This document shows, one piece after another, positions 1 to 22,989 of a stretch of 64,000 nt of DNA. Source of the stretch: Cacajao melanocephalus (taxonomy: Eukaryota > Chordata > Mammalia > Primates > Pitheciidae); NCBI GenBank assembly GCA_963573385.1, contig CAUYLG010075822.1, positions 150,843 to 214,842 on the forward strand, read 5' to 3'. Every line of letters begins with the position of its first letter. Positions within the stretch are counted from its first letter, which is position 1. The notes under the pieces are model-generated. The model was given only the letters and a program-made list of their open reading frames with translations, searched no databases and was not told the origin of the DNA. A program made the position numbers and the translations under genes.

Positions 1-2874
<2,874 letters not shown>

Positions 2875-3050
2875 GGGACACCTCGGAGATATTGCAGGTT
2901 CTGTACAGGACCACCGCAATAAAGCTAATACGCAAGAAAGTGAGTTATGTTTTCCAGTGCTTATAAAAGTTATGCTTACACTGTAGTCTATTTATAGTCT
3001 ATGAAGTGTGCAATAGCATTGTGTCTAAAAAAACAACGTACCTACCTTAA

Positions 3051-3463
<413 letters not shown>

Positions 3464-4096
3464 TATATACACATACATATATTTTTTTAATTGCTAAAAA
3501 ATGCTAACAATCCCATGAGTGTTCAGTGAGTGGTGATCGTTTTGCTGGTGGGGGTCTTACCTCGATGTTGACAGCTGCTGACCGATCAGGGTGGTGGCTG
3601 CTGAAGGTTGGGGTGGCCGTGGCAATTTCTTAAAATAAGACAACAATGAAGTTGGCCGCATAAAGTGACTCTTCCTTTCACAAAAAAATTTATCCGTAGC
3701 ATGCAATGCTGTTTGATAGCATTTTATCCACAATAGAACTTCTTTCAAAATTGAAGTCAGTTCTCTCAAATCCTGCCACTGCTTTATTAACTAAATTTAA
3801 GTAATATTCTAAATCCTTTGCAGTCATTTCAACAATGTTCACAGCATCATCACCAGGAGTAGATTCCTTCTAAAGAAACCACTCTCTTTGCTCATCCACA
3901 AGAAGCAACTCCTCATCTGTTAAAGTTTTCATGCGAGGTTGCAGCCATTCAGTCCCATCCTCAGGCACCATTTCTAATTCTAGTTCTCTTGCTATTTCCA
4001 CCACATCTACTGTTCTTTGCTACACTGAAGTCTCAAAGCCCTCAAAGTCAACCATGAGGTTGAAATCAACTTCTTCCAAGCTTTTGTCAATGTTGG

Positions 4097-4407
<311 letters not shown>

Positions 4408-4858
4408 GAAATTCCCGTCAATGTTTGTTGATATTTTGACCTCTTTCCATGAATCACAAATCTTCTTGACGGTATCTAGAATGATGAATCCTTTCCAGAA
4501 GGTTTTCAGTTGACTCTGCCCAGATCCATTAAAGGAATCATTATCTATAGCCTTATGAAATGTATTTCTTAAATAGCAAGACTTGAAAGTCAAAATTACT
4601 CTTTGCAGAGTGGATATTGTGTGAGGAGGCACAAAAACAACATTAATCTCCTTGTACATCTCCATCAGAGCTTCTGGGTGACCAGGTGCATTGTCTATGA
4701 GCAGTAGTATTCTGAAATATTTTTTTTCTGAGCAGTAGGTCTTAACAATGGATTTAAAATATTCAGAAAACCATGCTGCAAACACATGTGCTGTCATCCA
4801 GGCTTTGTTGTTCCATTTATAGCGCAGAGGTAGAATCAATTTAGCATTTGGGGGTAGT
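4408..4858 (-). pseudogene. Tigger1 transposase remnant (DDE domain)
   Basis: The minus strand translates to a stretch with [14 protein letters not shown] and [13 protein letters not shown], the second and third parts of a pogo-type DDE/DDD catalytic domain (LIDNAPGH holds the second acidic residue). The N-terminal CENP-B-like DNA-binding part is only partly left at 5130-5540. The open frame is broken by Alu insertions at both ends. Confidence 0.85.
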
Positions 4859-4859
4859 G

Positions 4860-5129
4860 GGGGACAGGGTCTTGCTCTGTCACCCAGGCTGGATCTCAGC
4901 TCACTGCAGCCTCCATCTCCCAGGTTCAAGCAATTCTCATGCCTCAGCCTCCTGAGTAGCTGGGATTTCAGGGGTGCACCATCATGCCTGGCTAATTTTT
5001 ACATTTTTAGTAGAGACAGGGTTTTACTATGTTGGCCAGGCTGGTTTCGAACTCCTGATCTCAAGTGATCTGCCCACTTCACCCTCCCAAAGCAGTGAGA
5101 TTACAGGCGTGAGCCACCATGTTCGGCCA
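4860..5129 (-). mobile_element. Alu
   Basis: Antisense, inserted in Tigger1. Small deletion early in the right arm. Confidence 0.92.
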
Positions 5130-5988
5130 ATTTAGCATATTCTTAAGGGTCCCAGGATTTTCTGAATGGTAAGCAAGCACTGGACTCAATGTAAAGTCAC
5201 CATCTGTGCTAACTACTAACAGGAGAGGCAGCCCGTCCTTTGGAGTTCTAAAGGCAGGCACTGACTTCTCTTGAGCTACGAAAGCCCTCTTCCTATGAAC
5301 CAACCTCTGGTGGCTTCAAACTTGTCTTCTGCAGCTTCCTCACCTCTCTCAGCCTTCACAGAATTGAAGAGAGTTAGGGCCCTGCTCTGGATGAGGCTTT
5401 GGCTTAAGGGAATGCTGTGTCTGGTTTGATCTCCTGTCTAGACCGCTCCAACTCCCTCCATATCTGCAGTAAGGGTGTTTTACTTTCTCATTAGCCATGT
5501 GTTCACCAGAGTAGCCCTCTGAAATTTCCGTCAAGAACCTTTCCTATGTGCTCACAACTTGGCTGTCTGTCACAAGAGACCTAGCTTTTGGCCTGCTTGG
5601 CTTAAGGAGGCCTGAGGAGCTGAAGAGAGACGGGGGAGCAGCCAGTCCAAGGAGCAGTCAGAACACACAACATTTATCCATTAAGTTCACCGTCTCAGAA
5701 GGACACGGTTTGTGGCACCCCAAAACAATTACAATGGTAACATCACAGATCACCATAACAGACACACGTCTAATGAAAAAGTTGGAAATACCGTAAGAAT
5801 GAGCAAAATGTGGCAAGAGAGACGTGGAGTGAGCACATGCTGTTGAGAAAAATGATAGATTTGCTCACAAACCTTGAATTTGTTTAAAAAAAAAAACAAT
5901 ATCTGCAAAATGCAATTAAGTGAAATGCAATAAAATGAGGTTTGCCTGTATTTCTAAAATGACTTTAACATTAAAAACGTAAAGAGTC

Positions 5989-6291
5989 GGCCAGGCGCAG
6001 TGACTCATGCCTGTAATCCCAGCACTTTGGGAGGCTGAGGCAGCCAGGTCACCTGAGGTCAGGAGTTTGAGACCAGCCTAACCAACATGGAGGAACCTCC
6101 GTCTCTACTGAAAATAAAAATTAGCCAGGTGTAGTGGTACGTGCCTGTAATCCCAGCTACTAGGGAGGCTGAGGCAGGAGAATTGTTGAACCCGGGAGGT
6201 GGAGGTTATGGTGAGCCAAGATCACACCATTGCACTCCAGCCTGGGCAACAAGAGCAAAACTCCATCTCAAAAATAAATAAATAAATAAAT
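5989..6291 (+). mobile_element. Alu (S-like)
   Basis: Tail ends in (AAAT)n. Confidence 0.95.
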
Positions 6292-6402
6292 GTAAAGAGT
6301 CCTTTGGACCCAGACAGCCAGTGGTGATGCTGAGGGGGAAGCAATTTCTGTCAATGCTGTAAGGTCTAACGGGGCCCTTTAGTTACTTAAGAAAATGACC
6401 TC

Positions 6403-6508
6403 GGCCAGGGGTGGTGGCTCACACCTGTAATCCTAGCACTTTGGGAGGCTGAAGCAGGAGAATCCCTTGAGTCCAAGAATATGAGACCAGCCTGGGCAAC
6501 ACAGGGAG
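6403..6508 (+). mobile_element. Alu left-arm fragment (J-like)
   Basis: Runs into a GA microsatellite. Confidence 0.88.
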
Positions 6509-6601
6509 AAGAAAGAAAGAAAAAGAAAGAGAGAGAGAGAGAGAGATAGGGAGAGAGAGAGAAAGAAAGAAAGAGAGAGAGAGAAAAGAAAGAAAAGAAA
6601 T
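6507..6601. repeat. GA/GAAA microsatellite after an Alu arm
   Basis: Purine-only repeat grown from the tail of the Alu fragment at 6403-6508. Confidence 0.9.
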
Positions 6602-6611
6602 AACCTTCTTT

Positions 6612-6897
6612 GGCCCAGGCACGCTGGCTCATGCCTGTAATCCCAGCACTTTGGGAGGCCGAGGTGAGAGGATTGTTTGAGCTCAGGAGTTTGAAACCAG
6701 CCTGGGCAACATGGCAAAACCCTGTCTTTACTAATAATACAAAAAAATAGCCAAGCATAGTGGCAAGTGCCTATAGTCCCAGCTACACAACAGGCTGAGG
6801 TGGAAGGATCACTTAAGCCTGGGAGGTAGAGGCTGCAGTGAGCCACGATCATGCCACCATGCTCCAGCCTCAGCAACAGGGCGAGATCCTGTCTTGA
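6612..6897 (+). mobile_element. Alu (J-like)
   Basis: Tail replaced by a GA repeat. Confidence 0.95.
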
Positions 6898-6898
6898 A

Positions 6899-6931
<33 letters not shown>

Positions 6932-6993
6932 GAGAGAGGAAGAGAGGGAAGGAAGGAGGAAGGAAAGAAGGAGGAAGGAAGGAAGGAAGGAAA
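6895..6993. repeat. GA then GGAA microsatellite
   Basis: Purine tract expanded from the tail of the Alu at 6612-6897: (GA)n, then GGAAGGAAGG-type units. Confidence 0.9.
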
Positions 6994-8393
<1,400 letters not shown>

Positions 8394-8524
8394 CTACCTT
8401 AAGAAAGATGTGAAAATCTATCTACACACTCCTCCTGCCCCACACATACACACATATGGATGGAGCCTCTCTGAATGCTTCCCAAGCTTTTAACTGTGAC
8501 CCCACTATAAGAAATATGTTTATG

Positions 8525-10766
<2,242 letters not shown>

Positions 10767-10883
10767 GCCAGGCATGGTGTAATCCCAGCACTTAGAAGAC
10801 CAAGGTGGGAGGATTGCTTGAGCCCAGGAGTTTGAGATCAACCTGGGCAACATTGTGAGACCCTGTTGCAACAAAAATAGAGG
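10767..10883 (+). mobile_element. Alu left monomer (FLAM-like)
   Basis: Short, with an internal deletion after the first 15 bases. Confidence 0.8.
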
Positions 10884-10894
10884 TTTTTTTTTTT

Positions 10895-12300
<1,406 letters not shown>

Positions 12301-12506
12301 TGTGAAAAGAAAGATACTGGCATCCAGATTCAGAGAGCCCAGCTCTTGCTCTCTGGAAACTAGGCAGCCAGAAGACTCGGTACCAAACATGAGGTCAGAA
12401 ACAGAACAGCAGGTGGAACCCGCAGGTGTGCCCTGTACATCTTGAGAGTTAGGCCCCGGCTGCTGAGTGGGGCACCGGGCAGCCTGGGGTCAGATGTTTG
12501 TTTACA

Positions 12507-12534
12507 CACACACACACACAACACGCACACAACA
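12507..12534. repeat. Short CA repeat
   Basis: Imperfect (CA)n of about 28 bp. Confidence 0.8.
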
Positions 12535-12723
12535 ATACCCACACAAGGAACCGCCCTTCATGCTCCGTTCTCTGACGTGTGTGGTCTTGATATCTGCTTT
12601 TCAGGTTGACTAGAGATTGTTGGCCACATTTGCCATGAAAAGATAAGCGGTCCTCACCATGGGCTCACCCATGGTGCACAGAACTCCCAGCCCAGAGACC
12701 CCCCATGTCTGAGAACAGAATCA

Positions 12724-13062
<339 letters not shown>

Positions 13063-13974
13063 GAAGGCACAGTCTACGTACAACTTAAACCCACCAGCAT
13101 CCTTCAAACCATGGCAAGTTCAAATTAAAACAAGCCATTGGCCCAATTCTAATTTTTTTATGGGCAAAATGGAAAAACATCTGGCCTGAGAAGGAAATGC
13201 CATATGTTACTCTGGGGTGGATTGTTAAGTCACTCTCCCCATCCGGGGCCAGAGCAGGATCTGTCAGGCCTCAGCATGGTGTGAAATGAGGCCTTTCCTG
13301 GAAATGCCATTCATAGAACATGACGAAACAGTTGTGACATAACAGCTTGGCATTTTGCTGTATACCAATCCAGACCTTTCAACAAGATCCTGAGGTGGCC
13401 AGCCTGCTCTTTGGAAACACAGGGCTGGCAGAGGCTGCCCCTGCCCCTCGTCCCTGGCCCAGCACTATATTGTCTTTGAGTCGTGGACAGAGACCAACAC
13501 TTCTCCTGCATCCCCTCCTACTTGGAGTTAATCCCAGCCCAGCCAGCACAGGGGAGACAGGTGTCGCCAAAGAATCGCAGTGGCTCCACTCTCTGTCCTC
13601 CTGAGCCACTGGGCAGTCCCACACTGCCAGGTCATCTGCCCAGGCGCCTTCAAAAACCCCAGGCCCCTCTCCTTCATCTGCATCCAGGCATGTGCCTCAT
13701 GACATCTCTTTGGGTTTCAGGCCAATATTAAATACACTAATCATGGTGTGGAAAGAGTTTCTGGCTCAACAGTAACCAAAGGCACAGAGAGAAGGATGTG
13801 AGGCAGGCACCACACTGCGTCCCTCTGTCTTCCACCTCCCCACCCCTACATCCTGTAAAAAGCTCCAGAGTAGCCCCTGGGTACATCGGGGTCCCCTCAA
13901 GGACCACAGGGTCTGGTGGGTATAAGGCTGATAGCCTCGCCAGGAGCCGGATGGACAATACTCACCCCCTCCGC
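13063..13974. other. Unique DNA before the solo LTR
   Basis: No gene or repeat recognised. Confidence 0.4.
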
Positions 13975-14540
13975 ACCTGATAACACTTATCAGGAGGCCG
14001 AACGTCCTACTGGCGCCTGCCTTCTCCATGCAGGCTCCCCACACCCACTCCTGCATTCCACCCCTAGCCCCACACTCAGCACTAAATCATACTGTCAGCC
14101 CAAAATTCAAAAATCCCGTCAAGAGCCTGACCAATGGCAGCTCGCCAAGTCCGGGTCCAGTCTCTCTCTCTGACCAATCCAAGTGCCCATGCTTTGTTTC
14201 CTCACCGGTCAATCTGTTACTTGCTCCAGCCCACCTGTGGGTACCTCTGCTGGGCTGCCAATGGCAAGTTGCCAAGTCCAGGTCCAGTCTTTCTATGACC
14301 AATGCAGTTGCCCATGCTTTGTTTCCCCACTGACCAATCTACTCCCCTTACCCCCTATAAAACCCCATGCCCAGAACGGCTGGGCGCGACTTCTCTGGCC
14401 CCTCTCTCTCTCCCTCCCTCCCCCGGGGCCACAGAACCTCGCCCGGGAGCTAAATAAACTGGAATTTAATTTGTCTCGTGCTGGCCTCAGTTTCCTCATT
14501 TTAAACTCAGCAATATCCTTACAAGAATAACCTTACAGTG
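13975..14540 (+). mobile_element. Solo LTR-like element (ERV class)
   Basis: It has an LTR-style promoter: several CCAAT motifs, TATA box CCCTATAAAACC near 14355, a CT-rich region, poly(A) signal AATAAA near 14453 and a TTTGTCTCG-type stretch after it. A tandem duplication is visible: 14125-14215 and 14256-14338 share CCAAGTCC, GGTCCAGTCT and GCCCATGCTTTGTTTCC. No internal proviral sequence or second LTR adjoins it. The edges are uncertain and I do not name the family. Confidence 0.65.
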
Positions 14541-14849
14541 GATAAGGACAGTGGCCGGTTTACCTGGGATTTCCCAACAGGGCCTGGCCCGAGGCTGACG
14601 GCTCTCAGAGCCTGTTCCGGATGAGCAAGCCGGCCCCTCCCCATGTCTCCACATCTGCTTGACTCCCCGCCACCAGCCTGACTGGGGCCTCCTTCCTTGG
14701 GCTGGCAGCCTGCTGGCCTCCCCTATCCCCTCCACATGCCTGGCAAAGGGCAGCCTGCCCAGGGCATCACCATCCCCAGGGCCACCACTCAGAGCCCTGG
14801 GGCGCTCACTTCCACCATGGTTTTTGTTGTTTTTTGCTTGCTTGTTTTG

Positions 14850-15140
14850 GTTTTTTTTGAGACACAGTCTCACTCTTGTCGCCCAGGCTGGAGGGCAATG
14901 GCGCGATCTCGGCTCACTGAAACCTCCACCTCCTGGGTTCAAGCGATTCTCCTGCCTCAGCCTCCCGAGTACCTGGGATTACAGGTGACTGCCGTCATGA
15001 CCAGTTAATTTTGTATTTTTGGTAGAGGCAGGGTTTCACCATGTTGGCCAGGCTGGTCTCAAACTCCCGACTTCAGGTGATCCACCCGCCTTGGCCTCCC
15101 AAAGTGCTGGGATGACAGGCATGAGCCACTGCACCCGGCC
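14850..15140 (-). mobile_element. Alu (S-like)
   Basis: Full length, antisense. Confidence 0.95.
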
Positions 15141-15189
15141 CCTCAATGGTTTAAACTCGTCCTCTTCCCATGCCACAGACTCCTTGTGC

Positions 15190-15590
15190 AGCAAGGCCTG
15201 ATCACTCCCTATCATCCGTGTGTCGGAGTTGGCCACCCCACCTTCACATCCAGCCTCAGTGGTGCACCCCCCTGCCCGCCTCTGGTACGCCTTGCACTCC
15301 AGGAGCCTTCACAAGCACTATTCCCTCTGCCTGGAAAGCCTTCCCCTATTCTCCCATTAAAGTACTAACCAGGCCCAACCTTGCTCAGCTTCCAAGATCA
15401 GAGGAGATGGGATGTGCTCCGGGCAGTATGGCCCTATAACCCTGCCCTATTCTGTTCATCTGGCTGCTTCCTGCTCAGCATTTGGGGCTTCATTTAACTG
15501 GCAGCCTTCTTATGGAGGTCTTCCCTGACCCCCTTCCTTTTCCATTCACCCCAGCCCACACTGCACACTGCTTCTGTGAATTCAGGTACT
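15190..15590. mobile_element. L2 fragment split by the 5S pseudogene
   Basis: CCCTCTGCCTGGAAAGCCTTCCCC just before 15350 and GGTCTTCCCTGACCCCC near 15520 are typical L2 3'-end blocks, in order on both sides of the 5S insertion. Confidence 0.55.
15350..15440 (-). pseudogene. 5S rRNA pseudogene, 3'-truncated
   Basis: The minus strand matches 5S rRNA positions about 1-91. Recognisable blocks are GGCCATAC, CTCTGATCT, GGAAGCT and GGGCCTGGTTAGTACTT, with scattered substitutions. The last 30 or so nucleotides and a terminator are absent. The internal pol III control region is mutated, so it is a retroposed relic. It splits an L2 fragment. Confidence 0.85.
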
Positions 15591-16219
15591 CCTGATGTAC
15601 CAATCATCATGTTGCATCATAACTGCTGGTTTCCTTGGAGGCACAGGGTCAGGCTCCGCGTGGGCGGGGGACGTCTTTAGGGTGTGCTTACCGGATTAAC
15701 CAAAGGTCAATGACAATACAGGATATCCCTGTGGGTGAAGATCCCCCTCCCTCAACCTCATCATGAGAAGATGCCTTCTCTGGCCCTTTTGCCCCAGCCA
15801 TGCTGACTCTCCCAGGTGGAAAGCAGCTGGTAGTGACATATGCATGGCTGTGCCAGTTGGAACTTTCACTGTGAGGCCATTTCTTAAGATCATGGGGTCC
15901 CCATCGCTGATTCTGTCATCACTCCGCAGCTGATGGGGACAGGAAACTGCTCTGGGCACACCACTTGTGCGATCTCCAGCCATAAAGAGCCACTCATCTG
16001 GCCGAGAGCAGAGGCATACAGGTGAAGGGAGTGGAGGGGCTGCTGAAGATGGATGGTGCTTCGTTTTCTTTCGTTGGTAGAAGAGTGCAGAGACATCCCT
16101 GCTCATCCCAGGAGAGTCAAGTAAGCTTTTTGTTTCAAAGGGCTAGGTCTCTAAAAGCAATGGATTATACTGTTCAGGCTGCATCAGTGGTGTCTGCGTG
16201 TTTTCAAAAGCAATAGCAG
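15591..16219. other. Unique DNA
   Basis: Possibly ancient repeat. A 136-codon minus-strand frame at 15696-16106 has no recognisable features. Confidence 0.4.
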
Positions 16220-16527
16220 CCCGGGCGTGGTGGCTCACGCCTGTAATCCCAGCACTTTGGGAGGCCGAGGTGGGCGGATCACCTGAGGTGGGAGTTCAAG
16301 ATCAGCGTGACCAACATGGGGAAACTCCGTCTCTACTAAAAATACAAAATTAGCCAGGCATGGTGGTGGGCGCCTGTAATCCCAGCTACTCAGCAGGCTG
16401 AGGCAGGAGAATTGCTTGAACCTGGAGGTGGAGGTTGCAGTGAGCTGAGAACACGTCATTGCACTCCAGCCTGGGCAACAAGAGCGAAACCCCGTCTCAA
16501 AAAGAAAAGAAAAGAAAAGAGAAAAGA
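16220..16527 (+). mobile_element. Alu (S-like)
   Basis: AAAAG-repeat tail. Confidence 0.95.
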
Positions 16528-16689
16528 GCAGCCATTCATCAGAACAGCCACTCATCCTGGCTCTCAGCCCTCCCACATGCGCCCTGTACTGGCCAGCTAC
16601 CCGGCTCACACACCATCTCTGCCTTCCCCAAGCTGCTCTAGAGAGGGCTACCCCACAAAGCTCCCTAAACAAAGTCTGACCATAATAAC

Positions 16690-16880
16690 AGCTAAGGATA
16701 GCTGCCTCTATTTAATACTTCAGGTACTATGCCAGGAATGCCATAATTTACTCGCCTGGCACTGACACCAGCCTGCCCAGATGGGCACCATGACTGCCCC
16801 CATCCCACTGCTGAGAAACAGGCACAGAGAGACTAAGTGCTGGGGTTTACCCACCCAGTAAGCAGAGGCGCAAGATTCAG
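16690..16880 (-). mobile_element. MIR
   Basis: AGGTACTATGCCAGG, CTGAGAAACAGGCACAGAGAG and CAGTAAGCAGAGGCGCAAGATT fit MIR read in reverse. Confidence 0.65.
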
Positions 16881-17417
16881 ACCCCAACCCCCCTCACAGC
16901 CTTCCAGGGCTCCTCCTCGCCCATGGTCTCACCACTGCCACCCACCTGCCCACCTGGGCATCCCTCACGCTGCTGGCTGTCCCCTCAATTCCTCCGCCAA
17001 TACTCTCGGCTTCTGTTGGGTTTTCTCCCTCCTTTCCCCTACCTTCCAGGGTCCCTGACCCCAAAAAGCCCTTCCAGGCTCTCCCTAGCCTGACATGCCT
17101 CTTCGTCCCTTGAACTCCCAAAGTCTCTCTCAATCTTTTGTCACAACTCACAGTTAGGGAAGAATTCTGCGTGACAAACAGCACATACATTCAAACATGG
17201 AACTGAAACAAAACGTTTCCCAGAACGACACTGCATTTACCGTTACTACACGCAAAGCACCTGACCTAGTGTGTGCTGCTTTCATTTTGAAAAATGCTTT
17301 GCTGCATAGGATATACAACACCAAGAGTGAGCCCGAATGCAACTGTGGACCAGGTGGCCATGATGCGTCCAGCACTCACTCTCGATCTCCGTACAATATC
17401 TCAAGAACCTCGCTTTA
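16881..17417. other. Unique DNA
   Basis: Pyrimidine-rich first half. Nothing recognised. Confidence 0.4.
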
Positions 17418-17728
17418 GGCTGGCACGCTGACTCGCACCTGTAATCCCAACACTTTGGGAGGCCGAAGTGGGCAGACTGCTTGAGCCCAGGAGTTCGAGA
17501 CCAGCCTGGGCAACATAGTGAGACACCCCCCTCCCCCACAATCTCTACAAAAAATAGAAAAAGTAGCTGGGTGTCGTGGCCTGTGCCTGTAGTCCCAGCT
17601 ACTCAGGGGACTGAGGTGGGAGGATCACCTGAGCCCAGGAGGTCGAGGCTGCAGTGAGCCATGACTGCACCACTGCACTCAGGCCTGGGTGACAGAGCAA
17701 GACCCTGTCTCTAAAGAAAAAACAAAGG
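17418..17728 (+). mobile_element. Alu (J-like)
   Basis: Full length. C-rich insertion after the left-arm CACCCCCCTC. Confidence 0.93.
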
Positions 17729-18113
17729 AACCAGCCTCACTTTGAGAGCACTGCGCTACATAGTACACCATGATTTCCCTTTACTGAGACCCATCACAGC
17801 CACATATGTCTCCACTGGCCAGGGACGGGCTATAAGAGCTCAGAAGAGGCAAATGTTATTTGGGGGTAGTGGGGAGCGTGCAGGGCTCCCCCGAGCACAC
17901 CCTGCCCTACGGTTTGTGTCATTCCAAGGAAAAAGGTATTTTGAAGCATAGTGCCGGCGAGCATGACACTTCTGCAGAGGCCCTCTTCCTCCCAGGTCTG
18001 CCAGGTCGTGCCCTGGGTTAGAGTTCGACTAAAACAATCTAAATTCTCACAGAACACGTTAATAACCTGAGCGCCAAAGACAAAAACCTGTCTGTCTTAA
18101 GATATATGGAATT
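17729..18113. other. Unique DNA
   Basis: Nothing recognised. Confidence 0.4.
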
Positions 18114-18248
18114 GGCCAGGCACGGTGGCTCACGCCTTTAATCCTAGCACTTTGGGAGGCTGAGGTGGGTGGATCACCTGAGGTCAGGAGTTCAAGACCA
18201 GCCTGGTCATCATGGTGAAACCCCCCTTTTAAAAAAAAAAAAAAAAAA
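18114..18248 (+). mobile_element. Alu left arm (S-like)
   Basis: Ends in poly(A) after the left arm. Confidence 0.92.
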
Positions 18249-18765
18249 TGTATGGAATTTCACAGAAGGCCAACAGAAACAGAGATACAACCGTGTTCAC
18301 AAGGAATTCCTTAGGCAATTTAATCCAAAGAACCAGATAAAAAATGTCACTGCAATTTAAAAAGGCTCGTAGGCACACAGTGTGCATATCAGAATTTCTG
18401 CTGAACACTGAATGTTGAGTTTTGTTTGGAGGTGGCAACTATCACGAAAATAGAAAAGTACCAGGAGCGGACTTGATCTGGGCAGGAACATGAAATTAAA
18501 CAAATGTATCCGTGTTTAAAAAAAGATTCAAATTCAAACTTGGAAGGATACAGTATCTGAAAATAAAAAATGTTTCTAGCTGGCAGGGAGGTAGAAGAGA
18601 CCCCTGAAAATAAGTGTTTGAGACCTGGAATCTAGACCAGCTCTTCCTAAAGCAGCCCAGATCTTACTCATGGTTTCTCTTTTGAAAAACAGGGGTTGGG
18701 ACCAAAAGGCTTTCCATGTCCCTTCCAGATCTAAGCGTCTCTCACTCTAAAGCGGAAAATTGCAG
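18249..18765. other. Unique DNA
   Basis: Nothing recognised. Confidence 0.4.
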
Positions 18766-20025
<1,260 letters not shown>

Positions 20026-20200
20026 CTTTTTTTTTTTAAGCGAGGTGGGTCTCACTATATTGCCCAGGTTGGAGAGAAGTGGCTATTCCCAGGTGTGATC
20101 ATAACACGCGACAGCCTTGAACTCCTGGGTTCAAGTGATGCTCCTGCCGCAGCCTCCCAAGTATCTGGGACTGTAGGTGAACGACACCATGCCCGGCTTT
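20026..20200 (-). mobile_element. Alu monomer (J/FLAM-like)
   Basis: Antisense left monomer only, diverged. Confidence 0.8.
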
Positions 20201-20234
20201 TATGTTGTATATATTTGGACATAGTCACTTAGTC

Positions 20235-20570
20235 TATTATTGTAGGGTACTGACTTTTTGTTATTCTGGTAAAATAATGATTAAAATTTACCATTTTAAC
20301 CATTTTTAAGTGTACAGTTCAGTGGCATTAAACATATTTACATTATTGTTCAACTCTCACCACCACTAATCTCCAGAAGTTTTTCATCTTATAAAACTGA
20401 GACTCCAAAACATTGAACCACGACTCCCTCCAGCCCCTGCCCCAGTCTACTTCCTGTCTCTGTGAATTTGCCTGCTCTAGGTACTTCATCCTAGTAGAAT
20501 TCCAAAGTATTTCTCCTTTTGTAACTGGCTTATTTCCCTTAGTTTCACCGACGAACCTTGAAGACATTCT
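20235..20570. mobile_element. Old L1-family fragment
   Basis: The ordered blocks AAAATTTACCATTTTAACCA, GTGTACAGTTCAGTGGCATT and CTTTTGTAACTGGCTTATTT are a common ancient L1-derived stretch. Orientation not assigned. Confidence 0.6.
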
Positions 20571-21149
20571 GTTGACGGAAATAGACCTGTCATGGCTTTA
20601 AATTCTGACTGTGATTTGAAAGCAGCAAAGGTGTATGTTAAAAATGGCTATGAACTTTGCAGATGCCTAGCAAGAGAGCACGGAATGTGAATGACCCAGC
20701 CCGGAAGACTTCCTTCTGCACGAAATACCCAAACATACAAGTAGCCTTTATGAGCTGAACTAAAAAAAGGATTTCTGAGCACAGGCTCCTGGCACATAAA
20801 GCTCAGAATAGCTGAGCTTCGCTTACCAAGTATAACAGCACAAAATGTCACGCCGGGAATATTGAATGTGGGAGTTCATTGCTCAAAGAAAAAAAATCCC
20901 TCACCTAATTTAAGGAAACTCTAAATGAATCCATTTTTCTGTTGTAAAATCTCTACACTGCAACAGTCCCATCTGGTGCTAACTATATTTGCTTAGAGAA
21001 AGCAGTATCACAAAAGAAAGGTTATTTAGAGCACGCGATGGTTTCCGGATGGTTCTTCCATCTACTAGAGAACATGACGGAGACCTAGGAAATGGACCCT
21101 ATGTGTGGACAGAAACTTGTGTCAATGGAAGGTTAGAAACATCACATTC
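20571..21149. other. Unique DNA
   Basis: Nothing recognised. Confidence 0.4.
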
Positions 21150-21449
21150 TGGGCCAGGTGTAGTGGCTCAGCTTGTAATCCCAGCACTTTGGGAGGCCAA
21201 GGTGGGTGGATCACTTGAAGCCAGGAGTTGGAGGCAAGCCTGGCCAACATGGTGAAACCCCATCTCTACAAAAAATACAAAAATTAGCCAGGCACGGTGT
21301 TTCATGCCTGTAGTCCCAGCTACATGGGAGGCTTCCATTGCTTGGGTCCCGGAGGCAGAGGCTGCAGTGAGCCTAGATCACACCATTACACTCCAGCCTG
21401 GGCAACAGAGCAGGGCACTGTCTAAAACAAAACAAAAGAAAACAAAAAT
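21150..21449 (+). mobile_element. Alu
   Basis: Deletion in the right arm after CATGGGAGGCT. Confidence 0.92.
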
Positions 21450-21761
21450 CACCTTCTGGGTCAAGAAGATGATCAGACTCATTTCACCTTACACCAGAAG
21501 CCCTTGCTTCTGTACCGTCCATCTCCTTGTGAGACAGTCACTCTGGGAAATCGGCAGGGTAGCCAGTCCTACCGTATCAGGGGATTGTAAGTTACTACAG
21601 ACTTGGTTTCAGGACAGTGACAGAAATAGAGTTTCCTGCCGTCCATGTGACAAAAGAGGAGTCTGATGGGAAAGAGAACACAGCCTGCTGGGCTTTGCCA
21701 GGAAGCACACACTATCCATCTGTCAGGACCCTGCCACCTGCCTATGCCCACACAGCAGCTC

Positions 21762-21832
21762 TGCTCAAGTGACCCTCCTGCCTCAGCCTCCAGAGCAGCT
21801 GGGATTACAGGTGGGCAAAATGGTGCCTGGTT
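21762..21832 (-). mobile_element. Alu scrap
   Basis: About 70 bp antisense left-arm piece. Confidence 0.7.
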
Positions 21833-21867
21833 TTTAATTTGTATATATTTGAATATAGTCACTTAGG

Positions 21868-22020
21868 TTATAATGGTAGCCTTGGTGAAGCTGCATAACC
21901 TCTCAGTGCCTCAGTTTCCTCATCTGTGCCAAAGTGGAGCAGCAACAGAATCTCTGTTGGACAACTGCTATCGTGAGGATCCAATGATTAGTGTACCTGA
22001 AGCAATGAAGCAACCGAACC
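21868..22020 (+). mobile_element. MIR
   Basis: TAACCTCTCAGTGCCTCAGT and TTTCCTCATCTG are the MIR core. Confidence 0.7.
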
Positions 22021-22194
22021 GGGGCTGCCGCCGGGCACTGCCTAACACTTCAGGAGTCTCCCGGAGCGGATGATGAGCGAGGGCTGTGCTCTGCATTTCA
22101 TGTGATTTGAGGGTTTTTAAATGTCTGTGGTTAGTTCACATCCCCAAAGCAATACATTCTCTCACTAGACCTTCCAGAAGAAAAAACAAAACAA

Positions 22195-22915
<721 letters not shown>

Positions 22916-22989
22916 TGTCTTAACTGTTTAAATCCCCTAGGGCTACCAGATAGAGGACATGCCATACATATCCATTGAATGAATACATA

